This document shows, in pieces, positions 16,829-25,532 of a stretch of DNA of 64,000 nt. The notes beneath the pieces are model-generated. The model saw only the letters and a program-made list of their open reading frames with translations, made no database searches and was not told where the DNA came from. Position numbers and translations under genes: made by a program. This stretch comes from Streptomyces tsukubensis (lineage in GTDB: Bacteria; Actinomycetota; Actinomycetes; Streptomycetales; Streptomycetaceae), in assembly GCF_009296025.1 (NCBI RefSeq), contig NZ_CP045178.1, forward strand, positions 5,580,001 through 5,644,000. The letters run 5' to 3'. How positions within the stretch are numbered: position 1 is the first letter of the stretch; every line of letters begins with the position of its first letter.

Positions 16829-17539
16829 ATGAACTCACGCCAGCGCCGCGGCGTCATCCTGCTGATCCTCTCGGTCCTGTGCGCCCTCGGGGCGTTCGCG
16901 GGAGTGCTCTCGGTGATCCGTGACGTGAACTCGAAGGTGGGGTCGGAGACCACCGCGTACCGGCTGAAGAGCGATGTCGCCCCCTACAAGGCGCTGACCG
17001 CGGGCCAGTTCGAGAAGATCAGCATGCCCAAGCGCTGGCTCTCCTCCACCGCCGTCACCGACCTCTCGGCGATACGCGGGAAGATCGCGGTCACGCGGTT
17101 GCGCGAGGGCTCGCTGCTCCAGACCGACATGATCGTGCGCCGACCCGAACTCTCGCCGGGACAACAGGAGATAGCCATCATGATCGACGCGGCGACCGGG
17201 GTCGCCGGGAAGATCACGCCGGGCTCCACCGTCAACATCTACGCCACGTTCAAGGCCGAGGACGACGGCCAGAAGGACCAGTCCAAGGTCATCGTGGAGC
17301 GCGCGAAAGTCATCGATGTCGGGAAACTGACGCCCCTGGAACCCCAGAACGACGACAACCGCCGCAGGCAGGCCACCGACGCCGTCCCCATCACGTTCGC
17401 CCTGGACACCGCCGACGCCCAGCGCGTCGCCTACGCGGAGTCCTTCGCCTCGCACGTCAGGCTCGCCCTTGTCGGGGAGGGCGGCGATGTACCCGTCTCC
17501 AAGGGCGACCGCACCTACACCCTCGACGAGGACAAGTGA
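16829..17539 (+). CDS. cpaB: Flp pilus assembly protein CpaB
   Basis: A 236-residue CpaB/RcpC-like protein. It has one N-terminal membrane segment (RGVILLILSVLCALGAFAGV), then an SAF-type domain (LKSDVAPYKALTAGQFEKI) and a C-terminal beta region. CpaB anchors the Tad pilus machine in the envelope and may bind carbohydrate. The ATG at 16829 is taken because GAGG precedes it and the transmembrane helix follows at once. It is the first structural gene of the pilus operon, with a small Pro-rich ORF 14 bases downstream. Confidence 0.75.
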   Translation: MNSRQRRGVILLILSVLCALGAFAGVLSVIRDVNSKVGSETTAYRLKSDVAPYKALTAGQFEKISMPKRWLSSTAVTDLSAIRGKIAVTRLREGSLLQTDMIVRRPELSPGQQEIAIMIDAATGVAGKITPGSTVNIYATFKAEDDGQKDQSKVIVERAKVIDVGKLTPLEPQNDDNRRRQATDAVPITFALDTADAQRVAYAESFASHVRLALVGEGGDVPVSKGDRTYTLDEDK

Positions 17540-17553
17540 GAGGGGCCGCCGCC

Positions 17554-17709
17554 ATGACCGACGCCCGCACCGCGCCTGACGCCGTCCCCGTCCAGGTCCC
17601 CGTCCCCGTCCCCGGCCCCGCCCGGCAGCCGCGTACGGCGCCGCGCCCCACGATGTCCGCCCCGTCCCCGCGTACCGGGACCGGCCCAGCCCGCTCGGAG
17701 GGGTGGTAG
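17554..17709 (+). CDS. tiny Pro/Val-rich linker ORF 1 between cpaB and cpaE
   Basis: A 51-codon frame starting with ATG behind a GAGAGGGG site. It is rich in Pro, Val, Arg and Thr (PVQVPVPVPGP). Its TAG ends two bases before the ATG of the next gene, and the next gene's ribosome site lies inside it. It spans the whole gap between its neighbours, so it may exist to carry ribosomes across. It has no recognisable domain. Confidence 0.5.
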   Translation: MTDARTAPDAVPVQVPVPVPGPARQPRTAPRPTMSAPSPRTGTGPARSEGW

Positions 17710-17711
17710 CG

Positions 17712-19325
17712 ATGACCATAAGGATTCTGCCCGCCGTCGGCGACATCGACGTCGCCCGCTCCCTCACCTCCCTGCTCGGCCAGCTCCCGGAGGCCGAACC
17801 CGCGCTGCCCGTCGCCGACGCGACCGCGCTGCTCGACACCCTCGCCAGGCTGGCGGGCGAGTCGCTCGACGAACTGCCCGAGGTCGTCCTCGTCCACGAA
17901 CGGGTCGGCCCCGTACCCGCCTTCGACCTGATCAGGGATGTCGTACGCCGCTTCCCCGCGGTCGGCGTCGTCCTGATCACCGCCGACACGGGCACCGCCG
18001 TACTCACCGGCGCGATGGACGCGGGCGCCCGGGGCATCATCGGACTGCCCCTCGCCTACGACGCCCTCGCGGAACGCGTCCAGGCGGCAGCGGCCTGGTC
18101 GGCCGGTATGCGCAGACACCTGGGCAACAGCGGCGACGTCCTCGCGGGCCCCGGCGGCCGGGTCGTCACCGTCACCGGGGCCAAGGGCGGCGTCGGCACC
18201 ACCCTCGCGGCCGTGCAGCTCGCCCTCGCGGCCCAGGCGTCAGGGCGTGCCGTGGCCCTCCTCGACCTGGACCTACAGGCCGGTGACGTGGCCTCCTACC
18301 TCGACGTGCAGTTCCGCCGGTCCGTGGTCGACCTCGCGGGGATCAACGACATCACGCCCCGCGTCCTCCAGGACGCCGTCTTCACCCACCCCACCGGCGT
18401 CGGGCTGCTCCTCGCCCCGGCGGAGGGCGAACGCGGCGAGGAGGTCACCGACCGCGTGGCCCGCCAGGTCGTCAGCGCCCTGCGTACCCGCTACGACACC
18501 GTCGTCATCGACTGCGGCACCCAGCTCACCGCCGCGGGTGCCGCCGCCGTCGAGACCGCCGACGTGGCCCTGCTGCTCGTGACCCCCGACGTCATGGCCG
18601 TACGCGCGGCCAAGCGGACCGTCCGCCTCTGGGAACGGCTCCAGATCCGCAAGGCAGAGGAGACCGTCACCGTACTCAACCGGCACACCCGCGCCACGGA
18701 GATCCAGCCGGCCCTGGTCGAGCGGATCACCGGCACCCGTACGGCGAGTACGACGGTCCCCGCCCAGTACAAGGAGCTCCAGGCCGCCGTCGACGCGGGC
18801 CGCGTCCAGGACCTCGACGACAAGGGCACGGTCAAACAGGCCCTCTGGGCACTCGCCGGGGAACTCGGCCTGGTCAAGGCTTCGGAACGCCCCGAAGGCA
18901 GGCGTCGCAGGCTCGCGGGCGACCGCGGCCCGTCGGGCGGCGGCAGAAGGCGGCGGGGCGACGACCGGGGCGCCGTCACCCTGGAGTTCGCGGGGATGTT
19001 CCCGTTGCTGCTCGTCGTCATGACCATCCTGTGGCAGTGCGCCCTCTACGGCTACACCTACAGCCTCGTCGGCAACGCGGCCGACGAAGGGGCGCGGGCG
19101 GGCACCGCGGCCGCCGCCTCAGGAGCCGGTGGCGCGGCGGCCTGCGAGGCGGCCGCCCGTAAACACCTGCCTGGCGCCTGGGACGCCTCGGCCGTCAGCT
19201 GCACCGACGGAGAGGTGGTCTACAAGGCCCGGGTCGAGGCCAAGGTGCCGCTCTTCTTCCCCGGGTTCGACGCCGGATGGCACGCGACGGGTGAGGCGGG
19301 CGCGGCCACGGAGGGGGACGGCTGA
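17712..19325 (+). CDS. CpaE/TadZ ATPase fused to a TadE-like pseudopilin
   Basis: A 537-residue fusion. Residues 1-140 form a receiver-like domain without the usual phospho-Asp (VVLVHERVG). Residues 150-400 are a MinD/ParA-type ATPase with the deviant Walker A GAKGGVGTT and LDLDLQAGDV, as in CpaE/TadZ, which places the Tad machine in the cell. After a basic linker (RRRRGDDRG) comes a class III pseudopilin segment AVTLEFAGMFPLLLVVMTIL, with Glu at +5 after the Gly, and a TadE-like tail to the end. GGAGGGG eight bases before the ATG fixes the start. The two halves are separate proteins in most bacteria. One continuous frame is seen here. Confidence 0.8.
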   Translation: MTIRILPAVGDIDVARSLTSLLGQLPEAEPALPVADATALLDTLARLAGESLDELPEVVLVHERVGPVPAFDLIRDVVRRFPAVGVVLITADTGTAVLTGAMDAGARGIIGLPLAYDALAERVQAAAAWSAGMRRHLGNSGDVLAGPGGRVVTVTGAKGGVGTTLAAVQLALAAQASGRAVALLDLDLQAGDVASYLDVQFRRSVVDLAGINDITPRVLQDAVFTHPTGVGLLLAPAEGERGEEVTDRVARQVVSALRTRYDTVVIDCGTQLTAAGAAAVETADVALLLVTPDVMAVRAAKRTVRLWERLQIRKAEETVTVLNRHTRATEIQPALVERITGTRTASTTVPAQYKELQAAVDAGRVQDLDDKGTVKQALWALAGELGLVKASERPEGRRRRLAGDRGPSGGGRRRRGDDRGAVTLEFAGMFPLLLVVMTILWQCALYGYTYSLVGNAADEGARAGTAAAASGAGGAAACEAAARKHLPGAWDASAVSCTDGEVVYKARVEAKVPLFFPGFDAGWHATGEAGAATEGDG

Positions 19326-19879
19326 TGGCGGGCGGGGGACGGCCAGCAGCTGAGGGACGGCCAGAAGCTGAGGGACGGCCAGAAGCTGAGGGACGGCCGG
19401 TGGTCGCAGGACGGTCGGTGGTCGGTGGTCGGTCGGTGGTCGAGGGACGGTCGGTGGTCCGGGGGCGGCGGTCGCTGAGCGGAGCCGGACGGCTGAGGGC
19501 CTTCGACCGGCGGGCGCGGGCCCCGCGCGGGCGCGCGCCCCGGGGCGACCGGGGCAGTTCCATCCTCGAATTCACCGGATTCCTCCCGGTCATGCTGCTC
19601 ATCGGGATGGCCGCCATCCAACTCGGTCTCGTCGGCTACGCCGTCAACCAGGCGGGTACGGGCGCGCGGGCCGCGGCGCGCGCCGCCTCCCAGAGGGACG
19701 GCGACGGAAACGCGGCGGGCCACGCGGCCATGAGCGGCTGGATCAACGCGGACGTCTCCGCACCGGGCCCCGGCGGAGACACGACCACAGCAAAGGTCAC
19801 CGTCAAGGTCCCCACCCTCGTTCCCTTCGTCAACGGCTGGGAGGTGTCGCGCTCGGCGACCATGCCCACCGACGACTGA
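19325..19879 (+). CDS. second TadE-like pseudopilin
   Basis: A 184-residue protein. Residues 1-75 are low-complexity (RPEAEGRPEAEGRPVV) from short direct repeats. The class III prepilin motif RGDRG-SSILEF follows, with Glu at +5, then a hydrophobic helix (VMLLIGMAAIQLGLVGYAV) and a soluble TadE-type domain. Its ATG shares one base with the stop of the preceding fusion gene. The mature form after prepilin cleavage would be about 106 residues. The repeat-rich start suggests the functional protein begins near the motif, but no better internal start is evident. Confidence 0.75.
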   Translation: MAGGGRPAAEGRPEAEGRPEAEGRPVVAGRSVVGGRSVVEGRSVVRGRRSLSGAGRLRAFDRRARAPRGRAPRGDRGSSILEFTGFLPVMLLIGMAAIQLGLVGYAVNQAGTGARAAARAASQRDGDGNAAGHAAMSGWINADVSAPGPGGDTTTAKVTVKVPTLVPFVNGWEVSRSATMPTDD

Positions 19880-19893
19880 CGGCCACGCGGCGA

Positions 19894-19982
19894 AACCCGC
19901 CCCTTGGTGAACCCGCCGCCGGTGAACCCGCCCCTTGGTGAACCCGCCGCCGGTGAACCCGCCCCTTGGTGAACCCGCCGCC
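19894..19982 (+). repeat. 31-bp tandem repeat between tadE and tadA
   Basis: Nearly three perfect copies (19894-19924, 19925-19955, 19956-19982) of a 31-bp unit with AACCCGCCCCTTGGTGAACC at its start. They fill most of the 156-bp gap before tadA. The unit length is not a multiple of three, so the array is not a coding repeat. Confidence 0.85.
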
Positions 19983-20035
19983 CGGCGGAGCACCGAGCGA
20001 ATCACCGCAGTGAGCAGTGAGTGAGGAGTACGCCC

Positions 20036-21382
20036 ATGAGCCTGCGGGCCAGGATCGCCGCACCGGAGGAGCAGAGCGGCAGCCGCGAGGACGGACACCT
20101 CGTCGCGGTCTACCGCTCCAAGCTGCTCGAAGAGATCGACCTCGCGGAGATGTCCTCCCTCGCGGCGGGCGAGCGCCGCATCCGGCTGGAACGCGTCCTC
20201 GGCCACATCATCAGCCGCGAAGGGCCCGTACTCTCCACCTCTGAGCGCTCCCAGCTGATCCGCCGTGTCGTGGACGAGGCCCTGGGGCTCGGCGTACTCG
20301 AACCGCTCCTCGAAGACGCCTCGATCACCGAGATCATGGTCAACGGCCCCGACGCGATCTTCGTGGAGCGCGCGGGCCGAGTGGAGCAGTTGCCGCTCCG
20401 CTTCGCCTCGCACGACCAGCTCATGCAGACCATCGAGCGCATCGTGTCGACCGTCAACCGCCGCGTCGACGAGTCCAACCCGATGGTCGACGCCCGCCTC
20501 CCGAGCGGAGAGCGCGTCAACGTCATCATCCCGCCGCTCTCCCTGACCGGCGCCACTCTCACCATCCGCCGGTTCCCGCGCGCCTACACCCTCCAGGAAC
20601 TCATCGGCCTCGGCTCGCTCGACGAACAGATGCTGATGCTGCTCTCGGCCTTCGTACGCGCCCGGTTCAACGTCATCGTCGCGGGCGGCACAGGCACCGG
20701 TAAAACCACCCTGCTCAACGCGCTCTCCGGGCTCATCCCCGACACCGAGCGCATCATCACCATCGAGGACTCCGCCGAACTCCAGCTCCAGCAGTCGCAC
20801 GTCGTACGGCTCGAATCACGGCCGCCCAACGTCGAGGGCAAGGGCCGCATCACCATCCGCGACCTCGTGCGCAACTCCCTGCGCATGCGCCCCGACCGGA
20901 TCATCGTCGGTGAGGTCCGTGGCGGCGAGACCCTGGACATGCTCCAGGCGATGTCCACGGGCCACGACGGTTCCCTGGCCACCGTGCACGCCAACTCCGC
21001 CGAGGACGCGCTCATGCGGCTCCAGACCCTCGGCTCCATGTCGGAGGTGAAGATCCCCTTCGAGGCGCTGAAGGACCAGATCAACTCCGCCGTCGACGTG
21101 GTCGTCCAGCTCAGCAGGCACGCCGACGGCTCCCGTCGGGTGGCGGAGATCGCCCTGCTGCTCTCGCACGGCAGGGAACAGTTCAGGATCACCACGGTCT
21201 CCCGGTTCCTCCCCCACCCCATGGCCGCCGACCGGGTCGTACGCGGCCACTTCCAGCACCTGCCGCTGCCCCGTGCCATCGCGGAGAAGCTGTACGTGGC
21301 CAACGAGCCCGTACCGCCGGGTTTCGGGATCGCGGAGGCCATCGACGCGGCTCACACGCTCACACGAGAGGCAGCGGGATGA
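20036..21382 (+). CDS. tadA: Tad pilus secretion ATPase TadA/CpaF
   Basis: A 448-residue type II/IV secretion ATPase that powers Flp pilus export. It has an N-terminal helical domain, then [13 protein letters not shown]. The Walker [10 protein letters not shown] is near residue 220, followed by the Asp box [10 protein letters not shown], Walker [11 protein letters not shown], and the His box [13 protein letters not shown]. The length is normal. The ATG at 20036 follows GAGGAG by eight bases and is preferred to a GTG-type start at 20021. The stop overlaps the start of a 58-codon linker ORF. Confidence 0.9.
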   Translation: MSLRARIAAPEEQSGSREDGHLVAVYRSKLLEEIDLAEMSSLAAGERRIRLERVLGHIISREGPVLSTSERSQLIRRVVDEALGLGVLEPLLEDASITEIMVNGPDAIFVERAGRVEQLPLRFASHDQLMQTIERIVSTVNRRVDESNPMVDARLPSGERVNVIIPPLSLTGATLTIRRFPRAYTLQELIGLGSLDEQMLMLLSAFVRARFNVIVAGGTGTGKTTLLNALSGLIPDTERIITIEDSAELQLQQSHVVRLESRPPNVEGKGRITIRDLVRNSLRMRPDRIIVGEVRGGETLDMLQAMSTGHDGSLATVHANSAEDALMRLQTLGSMSEVKIPFEALKDQINSAVDVVVQLSRHADGSRRVAEIALLLSHGREQFRITTVSRFLPHPMAADRVVRGHFQHLPLPRAIAEKLYVANEPVPPGFGIAEAIDAAHTLTREAAG

Positions 21383-21555
21383 ACAGCCGACGGGCGCGCC
21401 AGGCGAGCGCGGCGACGCGTACGGGGGCACGTGCGGGGTCACGTGCGGGGACGAGTTCGGGGTCACGTGCGGGGACGAGTTCGGGGCGTACCGGGTTGCG
21501 TACGCGGACGGGTGCGGGGCGTCCGGGGACGCCTGAGGGGAGTGCGGGCCGATGA
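21379..21555 (+). CDS. tiny linker ORF 2 between tadA and tadB
   Basis: A 58-codon frame whose ATG overlaps the tadA stop (ATGA at 21379-21382) and whose TGA overlaps the tadB start (ATGA at 21552-21555). The sequence is low-complexity, built of TGARAGSRAGTSSG-type repeats from an internal 24-bp DNA repeat. It carries no domain or signal. Its perfect contacts on both sides point to a translational bridge. Confidence 0.55.
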   Translation: MNSRRARQASAATRTGARAGSRAGTSSGSRAGTSSGRTGLRTRTGAGRPGTPEGSAGR

Positions 21556-22490
21556 TCGACACGGCGCTCGTGGCGCTCGGCGCCACTCTGGTCTGCGGCA
21601 CGCTCGCCGTCGCGGGAATCCATACGTACGCGGCGGGCCGGGCGCAGCGCGAAGAGCTGGTCGACCGGCTCGCGGGCGGCCCCGGCCTCGACAGCTCCGG
21701 CCGCGGACGGCACTTCTCCGCCGTCGACCGCAGGGTGCGGCGCACCCGAGCGGGCCGCCGGATCGCCCTGCGCCTCTCGGCCACGGGGCTCACCGTCACG
21801 ACGGGCGAGTTCGTCGTCTACGTCGCCGCCGTACTCGTAGGGCTGTGGCTGCTCGCCGCGACGGTGCTCGCCCCGTTCTTCGGTCCGATCGCGGCGGCGG
21901 CGGGGGCGTGGGGCGCGGTCACCTTCCTCAACTGGCAGCGCCAGAAACGCATCGAGGCGTTCATCGCACAACTCCCCGAGGTCGCCCGCATCCTCGCCAA
22001 CGCCACCGCTGCCGGGCTCGCCCTGCGCACCTCCCTCGCCATGGCCGCGGAGGAACTGGAGGCCCCGGCGGGCGAGGAACTGCACCGCGTCGCGGACCAG
22101 CTCAGCCTCGGCCGCACCATCGACGACACCCTCGGGGAGCTGGCGGAGCGCCTGCCCTCACGCGAACTCGTCGTCCTCGTCACCACACTGGTCCTCTCCA
22201 ACAAATCGGGCGGCACCGTCGTCGACTCCCTGCGGAATCTGACGATCACCCTGGAGGAACGCAAGGAGACCAGGCGCGAGGTGCGCACCATGCTCTCCGA
22301 GGTCAACGCCACGGCGTTCACCGTGCCCGCCCTCGGCCTCGGCTCCCTGCTGCTCATCAACTCCCAGAACGAGGGCGCCCTCGGCCGCGTGACCGGCTCG
22401 TCGCTCGGGCAGATCCTCATCCTCGTATCGCTCGGCCTCTACGCCATCGGGTTCTTCGTCATCCGCCGACTGGGACGGATCGAGGTATGA
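21552..22490 (+). CDS. tadB: Tad pilus inner-membrane protein TadB
   Basis: A 312-residue platform protein of the Tad machine. It has an N-terminal membrane helix, a pair near residues 85-125 (VAAVLVGLWLLAATVLAPFF), the cytoplasmic GspF/TadB domain (EVARILANATAAGLALRTSL, GRTIDDTLGELAERLP), and a last helix near the C-terminus (LILVSLGLYAIGFFVIRRLG). The order after tadA is the standard one. Start and stop are coupled by ATGA to the linker ORFs on both sides. Confidence 0.85.
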   Translation: MIDTALVALGATLVCGTLAVAGIHTYAAGRAQREELVDRLAGGPGLDSSGRGRHFSAVDRRVRRTRAGRRIALRLSATGLTVTTGEFVVYVAAVLVGLWLLAATVLAPFFGPIAAAAGAWGAVTFLNWQRQKRIEAFIAQLPEVARILANATAAGLALRTSLAMAAEELEAPAGEELHRVADQLSLGRTIDDTLGELAERLPSRELVVLVTTLVLSNKSGGTVVDSLRNLTITLEERKETRREVRTMLSEVNATAFTVPALGLGSLLLINSQNEGALGRVTGSSLGQILILVSLGLYAIGFFVIRRLGRIEV

Positions 22491-22624
22491 GGAGCCGCGG
22501 AAGCTCAGGGGCGTGGGCCGCGCACCTGGGGACCGTAAACAGGCCGGGTACGGGTGCGGCCCCTGACGCCGCGGAGAGCGGTACCGCTACCGCCGTCGCC
22601 GCCACCGCGGGAGGACCGGGATGA
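22487..22624 (+). CDS. tiny linker ORF 3 between tadB and tadC
   Basis: A 45-codon frame with ATGA overlaps at both ends (22487-22490 with tadB, 22621-22624 with tadC). It is Ala/Gly/Thr-rich (AESGTATAVAATAGGPG) without any domain. Its final codons GGA GGA double as the ribosome binding site of tadC. Confidence 0.55.
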   Translation: MRSRGSSGAWAAHLGTVNRPGTGAAPDAAESGTATAVAATAGGPG

Positions 22625-23529
22625 ACCTGAGTGACAGCACGATCGGGCTGCTGCTCGCCGCCGTGGTGGGGCTCGCGGTGGCCGGTGCCATCCACGGCAT
22701 CCGCATGTACCGCGCCGACGTCAAACTCCCCGACGACCTCTCCCTCGCCCTGGAGGTCGGCGCGTCCCGCGTCTCACCCGCGGGCTCCGCCGTCGACCGC
22801 CTCGGCATCCGCTTCGCCCCCCTCGTACTGCGCCTCATGGGTCCCAAACGGGTCGACGCGAAGCGCCGCAGAATCGATATGGCCGGCAACCCCGGCGGTC
22901 TCACCCTGGACCGTTACGCGGCCCGCCGCGCCGTCTACGGCGTCTTCGGCGTCGTCGTCGGCCTGATCTTCCTCACCAACGGCTCCCCGCTCTTCGCCGT
23001 TCTCACCTTCGCTTTCGGCCTGACCGCCGCCGACGCGCTGATCTGGCAGGCCATCCGCGAACGCCGCGAGGTCATCGACAGGACCCTGCCCGACTTCCTC
23101 GACGTACTCGCCGTCGTCGTCAGCGCGGGGCTCGGCTTCCGTCAGGCCCTCGACCGGGTCGCGGAACGGTACGAAGGGCCGTGGGCCCACGAACTGCGCG
23201 TCACCCTCCGCCAGATGGACATGGGGGTCAGCCGCCGCCAGGCCTTCGACGAACTACGCAGGCGCAACTCCTCCGAGCAGGTCGCACAGTTCGTCTCCGC
23301 CCTCCAGCAGGGCGAGGAACTCGGCTCGCCGATCGCGGACACCCTCATCCAGATCGCCACCGACATGCGCCGCACCGACGCCCAGAACTCCCGGCGCAGG
23401 GCGGCCAAGACCATCCCCAAGGCGACCATGGTGACCCTGGTCTTCATGCTCCCCGCGACGATGATCCTCATCGCGACGGGCATGTTCCTCGGCTCCGGCT
23501 CGGACCTCGGCTCGATCCTGGGCGGCTGA
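22621..23529 (+). CDS. tadC: Tad pilus inner-membrane protein TadC
   Basis: A 302-residue partner of TadB in the pilus platform. It has an N-terminal helix (GLLLAAVVGLAVAGAIHGI), a helix pair around residues 100-130 (VYGVFGVVVGLIFL), the GspF-like domain (PDFLDVLAVVVSAGLGFRQAL, QGEELGSPIADTLIQIA), and a C-terminal helix (ATMVTLVFMLPATMILIATG). The start overlaps linker ORF 3. Confidence 0.85.
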   Translation: MNLSDSTIGLLLAAVVGLAVAGAIHGIRMYRADVKLPDDLSLALEVGASRVSPAGSAVDRLGIRFAPLVLRLMGPKRVDAKRRRIDMAGNPGGLTLDRYAARRAVYGVFGVVVGLIFLTNGSPLFAVLTFAFGLTAADALIWQAIRERREVIDRTLPDFLDVLAVVVSAGLGFRQALDRVAERYEGPWAHELRVTLRQMDMGVSRRQAFDELRRRNSSEQVAQFVSALQQGEELGSPIADTLIQIATDMRRTDAQNSRRRAAKTIPKATMVTLVFMLPATMILIATGMFLGSGSDLGSILGG

Positions 23530-23717
23530 TTTCAATGGCTACGGGGGCGATGGCGATGAGCGCGGTGGCTACGGGCGCGGTGGAGTCGGGCATGACGATG
23601 TCGGGCATGAGGGTGCCGGGCATGACGGTGTCGGGCTCGGCGACGACGGGCGCCATGAGGCCGGGTGTGGCGACGTCGCGGGCGAGGGCGTGGGGCTCGG
23701 TGAGCGCGATGGTGACG

Positions 23718-23912
23718 GGCGCGGGCGAATCGGGTGCGGGTGAACCGGGCGCGGGCGAGTCGGGTGCGGGTGAACCGGGCGCGGGCGAGTCGGGTGTGGG
23801 CGAGTCGGGTGCGGGTGAACCGGGTGCGGGCGAGTCGGGTGTGGGCGAGTCGGGTGCGGGTGAACCGGGTGCGGGCGAGTCGGGTGCGGGTGAATCAGGT
23901 GCGGGAGAGACG
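23718..23912 (+). repeat. 15-bp minisatellite, 13 copies
   Basis: Thirteen 15-bp units alternate between GCGGGTGAACCGGGT-like and GCGGGCGAGTCGGGT-like forms. In the frame of the downstream kinase they would encode GAGES/GAGEP/GVGES. They lie in the 686-bp gap after tadC. The rest of that gap is low-complexity too (Met/Gly/Thr-rich, then Pro/His/Arg-rich). Confidence 0.85.
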
Positions 23913-24215
23913 GCCGCGACCGCCTCCGGGGCACGCCGGGGGTGGCCGGGCAGGCGGTCGGACGGGCACTTGGGGGCGCACGCGACCCCCACGGGCGCGA
24001 ATGCCGACGCCCACGCCCCTTCCACCCGCACCTCTCACGCCGCCTCCACCCGCACCTCCCGCGCCCGCCGCACGCTCCACATCCCCCGCTTCCACGCACC
24101 CCACTTACCCTTCCGCTTCCGACTCAGCCCGCAGCCGCGCCCCCCGCGCCCCCCGCGCGCGAACCGGCGAAAGGACACCCCACCGCCGCCACACTCATCC
24201 ACCGGCGGCCCCGGC

Positions 24216-25532
24216 ATGGGATCGATCCTCGCCGACGACGCCCCCGCACCGAGCCTGCGGATTCAGCTCAGCGCGTTGCAGGCGCTGTGCCGCCAGGTCA
24301 TCGGAGTCAGACTCGCCGTCATCGGGCTGGGTATTCCCTTCGCCCTCCAGCACGCGGCGGACGGCCTGCCGCGCCACCTCGTACTCGCCTCAGCCGTCCT
24401 CAGCTTCATGGGCTCCTACGCGGCCCTGCGGGACTGGGAACGCGTCGGCCCCCTCCTGCTGAGACACCCCGCCCTCCTCGCGGTCGACCTGGCCGCAGGC
24501 TCGATCCTGCTGCTCACGGCTTCCCCTGACTCCCCCCTCGGCTACGCGGCCGTCTGCACCCCGCTCCTCGCGGGCCTGCTCTACGGCTGGCGCGGCTCCG
24601 GCGTCTTCACCGGCCTCCAACTCGCCGTCCTGCTCACGGTGTACCGCGCGTGGGACCCGTCCGCGGTCAGTGTCGCGGGAACGCTGCTGATCGGCGGTTT
24701 CTGCGTGGCGGCGGGGATCATCGGGGTGACCCTGCGGAACCTGATGTTCAGATTCGGCGCGGCCGGCCAGGCCCTCGCCGACGCCAACGCCCGGCTCGCC
24801 GTGGCCGATGCCCTCGAATCCGAACGCGCGAGACTCGCCCGCGAGATGCACGACTCGGTCGCCAAGACCCTGCACGGCGTCGCCCTCGCCGCCGACGCCC
24901 TCGCCGTGACCGCCGACCGTACCGACCCTGGCACGGTCCGCCGAAGGGCCGCCCTCGTGGCGGCCTCGGCGCGCCGGGCCGCGGTCGAGTCCCGCGAACT
25001 CCTCGCTGACCTGCGTCGACGTACGGAGCAGGGGGCGATGGAGGCCGACGTCCGGGCGGAACTCAGCTCGCGCGCGGCCGACTTCGCCGCACGTACGGGG
25101 GTACTGCCCGAGCTGCGACAAGTGGGCCGGGTACCGGCGCGACTCGCACCCGGAACCGCCCGCGAACTCCTGGCCATCGCGGGCGAGGCCCTGGAGAACA
25201 CGGCCAGGCACGCGAGCGCCACCCGTGTGAGCGTCGAGTACGGCACGGCCCCGGAGACGGCGGGCGGCTCTCCCGCACTACGGCTGAGCGTCCTCGACAA
25301 CGGAAAGGGACTGCCGCCGGGTCTGTCCCTCCACGACCTGCGTGCGGCGGGCCACTTCGGCCTCGTCGGCATGGTGGAACGGGCCGTAGCGCTCGGCGCC
25401 CGCATCCGTATCGGCACCGGCCGCAGCGACGGCGGCACGGAGGTACGGCTCGACCTGCCCCTGCCACCCCCCGCCCCGGACAGCCACCCGACCTTCAGAG
25501 AGGAGGCCATCCATGCGGGAGAAGAACACTGA
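24216..25532 (+). CDS. sensor histidine kinase, NarL-type, tad-associated
   Basis: A 438-residue membrane sensor kinase. Five or six hydrophobic segments lie in residues 25-170 (VIGVRLAVIGLGIPFAL, LAVDLAAGSILLL). A dimerisation domain holds the phospho-His in LAREMHDSVAKTLHG near residue 212. The HATPase follows with NTARHASA, DNGKGL and HFGLVGMVERA. The frame stays open upstream to an ATG at 23535 through the minisatellite. If used, that would add 227 low-complexity residues. 24216 is taken because conserved sequence starts there, though its ribosome site is weak. The gene overlaps its response regulator by 20 bases. Confidence 0.8.
   Translation: MGSILADDAPAPSLRIQLSALQALCRQVIGVRLAVIGLGIPFALQHAADGLPRHLVLASAVLSFMGSYAALRDWERVGPLLLRHPALLAVDLAAGSILLLTASPDSPLGYAAVCTPLLAGLLYGWRGSGVFTGLQLAVLLTVYRAWDPSAVSVAGTLLIGGFCVAAGIIGVTLRNLMFRFGAAGQALADANARLAVADALESERARLAREMHDSVAKTLHGVALAADALAVTADRTDPGTVRRRAALVAASARRAAVESRELLADLRRRTEQGAMEADVRAELSSRAADFAARTGVLPELRQVGRVPARLAPGTARELLAIAGEALENTARHASATRVSVEYGTAPETAGGSPALRLSVLDNGKGLPPGLSLHDLRAAGHFGLVGMVERAVALGARIRIGTGRSDGGTEVRLDLPLPPPAPDSHPTFREEAIHAGEEH

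Noticed and set aside
23718..23912. Repeat array considered as a CRISPR
   Set aside because: No spacers; units are contiguous 15-bp coding-type repeats.
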